From Bimuria novae-zelandiae CBS 107.79 (taxonomy: Eukaryota; Ascomycota; Dothideomycetes; Pleosporales; Didymosphaeriaceae): a DNA stretch of 64,000 nucleotides. Positions 58,177-64,000 of this stretch are shown here, one piece after another. Where the stretch lies: NCBI GenBank assembly GCA_010015655.1, contig ML976728.1, positions 210,140 through 274,139 of the forward strand, read 5' to 3'. The translations under genes were made by a program, and so were the position numbers. The notes below the pieces were generated by a model. That model was not told where the DNA came from. It ran no database searches and was given only the letters and a program-made list of their open reading frames with translations. The first letter of the stretch is position 1. The number at the start of each line of letters is the position of its first letter.

Positions 58177-59693
58177 CTAAGTCCGCGCAGGAGACTCCTT
58201 CTCTTTGCCTAGATCCGCCTCGGTGTAGTAAAAGTTCTCCTCTGGGATTCTTCCACGGAGGAACTCTGGCTCTGAGCCGCGGACGTAGATGTCTTCGAAG
58301 AGGACCTTTGCGACTGGGTCCGGCGGCGCCATCTTCTCGGCTTCGGCGACTTCGGCGTCGACCTTGGCACGGGCGTCCTTGTCGATGGCCTTGAGCTCGT
58401 CCTCGGTGACGACGCTCCAGTCGAGGAGCTTCTGCTTGAGGCCGGCGATGGGGTCGTTGGTGCTGCGCATGCGCTGGATTTCCTCACGGGTCTGTGACGG
58501 GTTAGCGGGGATGGTGGGATGGAGAGGGAGGGGTGAGGTAGCTTACGCGGTAGGTGGTTCCCGGGTCGGACATGGAGTGGCCTCCGTATCGGTACGTGAC
58601 GAACTCGTAGACGAGCGGTCCCTTTCCGGCGGCGCACCATTCCTTGCCGAACTGGGTGGCGGCCTTGACGGCAAGGACGTCCATGCCGTTGATCTTCAGA
58701 CCGGGAATGTATTGGCCGCGCTTGTAGTAGTCGGTGAGGGCGGATGAGCGGTTGGCTGCGGTACCCATGCCGTACTTGTTGTCTTTGCACAGTTAGCACA
58801 CGATATTTCCTGGGACTTCAGAAATCCACCTACTCTCGCAAGCAAAGATGACGGGCAAGTTCCACAGCTTAGCCATGTTGTAAGCCTCGAAGACCTGGCC
58901 CTGATTCGAGGCACCGTCTCCGTACAGAGCAAGGGTAACGTTCTTCTTGCTGGTGTACTGGTTCGCGAAGGCAATGCCGGCGCCGACGGGAACCTGCGCG
59001 CCGACGATACCATTGCCGCCGTAGAAACCGGGGGCAAACATGTGCATAGAGCCACCCTTTCCGTAGGCGATACCCTCTCTCCGGCCGAGCAATTCACCGA
59101 TAATCGACTTGACGGATGCGCCGCGCATGAGGGCGAAGCCGTGGCAGCGGTAAGCGGTGATGAGGTGGTCGGCACGCTCGATAGCGTGCTCGATGCCGAC
59201 AGCGACGGCTTCCTGGCCGGTTGACAAGTGGCAGAAACCGCGGATCTTCTTCTCCTTGTAGAGCCTGTCGGCGGCCATCTCCATGCGTCTAGATGTTGCA
59301 TTAGACCTCAGTGCACAACTACCGGATATAGACAATCTCGTACCGTACGGCAACCATGTCGTAGTACATCTGCTTCAGCTCGGCCTTGGTGGTGTCGAGC
59401 GTGTACGAGGGCGGGTCGAGCTCGTATGTCTCGAAGCTCTCGTCGGAGAGGCGGACCTCGAAGGGCTTGTCATCCTCCTGCAGCACGTCAACCATCCATC
59501 CTCGCCATTATCCGTCTTTCCCAGCATCAATTGGGGTATTCCGGCGTGTGCATACCTTCGGTACTCCCTCGGCGTGCGCTGATGCGGCATCGGTGGTCAC
59601 GGTCCTAAACGCAGGTCGCGCGGCGGCGGAGGGAGCGAAAACATTGCGCCGGAGAGGCGACGCAATGCTCCTCCTGATGGTCCTTGACAGCAT
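58177..59693 (-). CDS. PDA1: Pyruvate dehydrogenase E1 component, alpha subunit
   Basis: Mitochondrial TPP-dependent subunit that decarboxylates pyruvate in the pyruvate dehydrogenase complex. Exons 59693-59556, 59477-59344, 59288-58834, 58782-58547 and 58491-58177 join in frame to 425 aa (introns 78, 55, 51 and 55 nt). The Arg/Ser-rich N-terminus ([17 protein letters not shown]) is a mitochondrial presequence. Further motifs: [12 protein letters not shown], the TPP motif [15 protein letters not shown] ending at ACENNKYGMGT, and the regulatory phosphorylation loop [16 protein letters not shown] with its conserved Ser residues. Length is usual for the family. Start chosen at the ATG directly before the presequence. 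Confidence 0.96.
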
Positions 59694-60006
59694 ATCGACG
59701 ACGGTGCCGAGGAGAAGAGGGAGGGAGCGGCGGCGGTGGTGGAAGCCGAGTTGAGAGGTTGTTGGGTCAGCAAACTTTTGGGGCCTGTTGGGAGCTCTTC
59801 CCGGCGTTGGAAGCGCTAGCCAAGACCTTGAATTCCCCGAGATACAGGCGCCGATCCCGACCACATCAATTGATAGATGAGGTACTGCAGGCAATGTCCT
59901 CTCAATCTCTATATTTCCGTCGGCCATAATTGCTTGGACATGTCCAGGAGTTGCCACATTATTTCATTTTCACTACCGATAATACCTCCAAGCAAATTCA
60001 AGAATA
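59694..60006. other. Intergenic region
   Basis: 313 bp between the pyruvate dehydrogenase start codon and the end of the tannase-family pseudogene. It should contain the PDA1 promoter. Nothing specific recognised. Confidence 0.45.
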
Positions 60007-61221
60007 TCAAGCACATGAATACGACGAAGCCACATTCCCATCACCGCCTTTATACACCAGTTTCTTCGGCCACTTGCACAGATTCGCAGTCCTTTCCTCA
60101 GTCTGTCCCACCGTCTTCGCTTCCAGCGTGTCCGGCGCAACCTCTCCCTCCACCCACTCCACAAGCGCATCAAAGCATCGCCTGGATACCAACCTGGTAG
60201 GTAAGAGAAACAATGAGCAACTCCCGGCGCGGTAAACAGCCGATAGTACCCATCGATATCGCCTGAGGGCCGCGCCTTTCGAGCTCAGAATACCAGATGG
60301 TCCGGTACTGCAGTTGTACGGCTTCCCGACGACAGTGGTTGGGTCGAACGAGCAAGCCCAGGATCCAAAATGATGCCATCTCTGACGCCGTCGAGCCCGT
60401 CGCACGCCGCGATCGCTGCTTCCTGGAAGCCAGCAAGCTCACAGGCGAAACTAACGCGTCTGTTCACAGTCAATCGCCGCCCAGCATCTCCTCGATGCTT
60501 AGACACCACTCACCACTCATAACCATCCAACTCGACGAATACGCCGCCCTCACCAAGACCGTATTCCAATTAATCGCCGGCGCAGCCGCAAGAATCCCAT
60601 CGTACTGGCGCGGATATCTCTGCGCGAGCATATACCCTTGCCGGCCGCTCTGCGAGCACCCATTCCAGTACGAGTACTTCACCGGCTCGCTGTAGAAAGC
60701 GTTCGCGGCAGCCTGCCCCAGCGTCGCCGCATCGTCGAGCGTTATGCCCGCAAGGTCCTGCAGGAGGACCCAATTCACGTTCCCCTTACTCACCAGACCC
60801 CAGTCGTTGCTGAAGGCATTGGCGTCATACCCACCGTCCGTGGTGACGCCTGCAAAGCCTTTGGATTCGCCATACGCGAGCGTCCCGTAGCTTCCTGCAG
60901 CCTAGCCTCCACCGCCAATGCCCATGAGGCGGCCGTTCCACTCCGCCGGCAGCCAGATCCAGGTGTGCACCGTGTCGTTCTGGCCCGGGTGCGTGTAGGT
61001 GATGTTTAAGCCGCAGGCTTGACGCCGGTGATGGGCTGCGGGTATGCATTCTGTGAGCGAATATTGTCGGCCGGCGCACTGAAGTTTTCAACAGTGTACA
61101 TTGCGATGTCGAGGATCTCGCCGCCTGGCAGACTGAGGCTGGAGAATGTGTCGGAGGCGCATGATCGACGTGCTATTATGGCTGCGAATAGCGCCGCTGC
61201 GCTCAGGACGACCTTGAGTAT
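60007..61221 (-). pseudogene. Tannase/feruloyl esterase family gene, multiply broken
   Basis: The family hydrolyses galloyl or feruloyl esters and is normally secreted. The minus strand shows the whole family layout in pieces: a signal-peptide-like start (LKVVLSAAALFAAIIA), [17 protein letters not shown], then [25 protein letters not shown], the nucleophile motif NGCSQSGRQGYMLAQRYP, the domain with CELAGFQEAAIAACDGLDGV, and a C-terminal NLCKWPKKLVYKGG. Defects: the expected start codon is ATA (61219-61221), a frameshift near 61010, a TAG about 60 codons later after GIGGGG, and further frame changes near 60450-60500 and 60350. Stop at 60007-60009. No intron model restores one frame. Confidence 0.82.
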
Positions 61222-62826
61222 GGTATTCCTGTATATGATTGTGGATAGGCGATGCGCTGGACGGTCATCTCAGAGGCATACCGCGCTTCTTATGTGTAGG
61301 CGTTTTAGCAGCTTCCTTGATAGTATGAGTTCCCTCCGCGATGTACTCCGCTTGCTACATGACGCGGTATACACTCCAGTGTCCCTGACTCGACCGCGCT
61401 GTATCCAAATAGGAGCAGTCCCCTAGGCTACACAGCCCACCACCAGGACATTCACCCGGATGAACAAAGGACGATCAGCGCAAACTCCAGCTCTACGCAA
61501 ATAGAGCAAAGAAAGGAAAGACAGTACTCTACTTGTTACATGGATTGTGGTTAGCCCTGAAGCTAATGTACAGGATGTCCCGGTCTTGGCAATTCATTTC
61601 ATTGCATACACCCCAGACCCCACACCGTATATACCGTAAACTCTAATAACACCCCCTCTCGAAAGCATATGGCTCCGCCCCACCTTAATATATATATTTA
61701 ACTACGTTTTATGCACCTATCTTATTAGTTAAAATACTTATTTTATATTTTAGCCACTACCTTAATATATATTATATAATACTCTACTTTTACGTAGATC
61801 TTTTTAATTAATTTAAAATACTATAAAATAGCTATACCTATCTAAGTCCTATTAATAGTATAATTTTAGTATTTAGTTTTACTTTATTTAGACTAATATA
61901 GTGTAAGTTTTTGTGTTATGTTATATACTTTAACTATTACTAGTAGTCTAGTATAGTAACTATACTAATTTTAATAACAGCTATACTAACTATATTTTAA
62001 AAACTTTTGTTTAAAAAATAGTACTACTATAATATTAACTAGTACTTTACTTACTTTAGCTTTAGTTTTATATAATTTTATATAGTAATATTATTAAGCG
62101 TAGCTAGTACTTTTAAATCGTTACCCTATTTTAAGATTTTACCCATTTTATATTATGATGGTAAATTATTTTATAAGCAGGAGGAACGTTAACTTAGGTA
62201 GTAAGTAACTATATCTTAAATAGATGCATGGGCATGTACTAGAACGGAGCCTTACCTAGCCGCAACGCGGGTTTATAGTTTAAGCCCCACATATCACATA
62301 CTTATTCTAATTGTTCTCGTACTACCGTGCCACACATTTATTCAAGCAAACCTGGAGAGGAGCGCGGGAAAGCACGGTGGTGTGGTGAATATGTGGGGCT
62401 CGGCAATGCTGTTTATGTACATGTCACTTCATACGGGTGCGTCCCCCCAACCTCCGGGCCTCCCCTCCCCCGCTTCTTGAATAGTTTCTCAATTTAGTTT
62501 GCTTCCCAAAGCTGGCCGACGGCGTGTTTCAGTTCTCTACGGAGTCGTGGACGGGGTTTTGTGCTGCGTCGGTATGGTACAATCTGGGTGAGTTGGATGG
62601 TGAGAAACGTTTGGATTGAGAACGGATACACTACGATTCACACGCTTTCCAATCCTTGATATGGGTTCAGTACTGCAACTTTTGAATGCAACTGGCAGCC
62701 GCGTAGACCTGTAAATCAAGTAGAATTTTCCGATAAGAGAAGGAAGACGGGCATTCTATTGCACTTGATTCTTGTTTCCATATTCCCTACACTAATGTAC
62801 ATTCAGCCGCGCGACTAAATCTCATT
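61222..62826. other. Intergenic region with an AT-rich insert
   Basis: Contains GC-balanced flanks and a 0.5-kb RIP-like block (61680-62225, annotated separately). The right part (62340-62826) is normal sequence downstream of ferrochelatase. No gene is supported. Confidence 0.5.
61680..62225. mobile_element. Short RIP-like AT-rich relic
   Basis: About 545 bp of TpA-rich, stop-riddled sequence with sharp borders to normal DNA on both sides, like the larger degraded blocks. No inverted ends, LTR or domain relic found, so the source element is unknown. Confidence 0.55.

Positions 62827-64000
<1,174 letters not shown>

Overview
This window looks like a chromosomal segment of a filamentous ascomycete (Pezizomycotina; a dothideomycete-like genome would fit, but that is inference). 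The evidence is: multi-exon genes with about 41-86 nt introns carrying GTANGT-type donors and CTAAC/CTGAC-like branch sites, Pop3 and AA9 genes of fungal type, and GC-balanced genic blocks that alternate abruptly with extremely AT/TpA-rich blocks. In the AT-rich blocks transposon reading frames survive only as stop-riddled relics, with C-to-T/G-to-A changes such as TGG to TAG and GAT to AAT. That is the signature expected of repeat-induced point mutation (RIP).

Layout. (1) 1-12.7 kb is genic: a giant ubiquitin-specific protease on the minus strand (1077-8844, six exons), divergent from an RNase P/MRP Pop3-like gene (9372-10407), which converges on homoserine O-acetyltransferase (10877-12513, minus). 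(2) 12.7-43 kb is a repeat-dominated, RIP-degraded block. It holds a Fot1-like TIR element 187 bp upstream of the homoserine O-acetyltransferase start, a Tc1 relic, a degraded LTR element (15863-20030) with a solo LTR inside it, a full Ty3/gypsy element (20887-27461, TSD TTATA), a second Fot1-like relic (31451-33274), a solo LTR of the same gypsy family (34089-34621, TSD ATGCA), and a much fresher pogo-like element with 51-bp perfect TIRs (34948-37647). Short less-degraded islands lie between these. (3) 43.2-46 kb: a secreted Lys-rich protein whose C-terminal part carries a deaminase-like HAE motif but is split by a frameshift at an A8 run, next to an F-box gene. (4) 46.1-51.1 kb: a cluster of three Tc1/mariner-type elements, one inserted 8 bp inside the end of another. 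(5) 52.5-64 kb is genic: an AA9 lytic polysaccharide monooxygenase, a Cdc4-type F-box/WD40 protein, pyruvate dehydrogenase E1 alpha, a broken tannase/feruloyl-esterase gene and the 3' part of ferrochelatase, which runs off the window end.

The conserved genes are unrelated housekeeping functions (ubiquitin turnover, RNA processing, methionine synthesis, mitochondrial carbon entry, haem synthesis) and do not form an operon-like pathway. The AA9 enzyme and the dead tannase-family gene fit a plant-matter-degrading lifestyle. No rRNA, convincing tRNA or CRISPR was seen. The most interesting material is the layered transposon archaeology and the secreted deaminase-like gene beside the repeat block.
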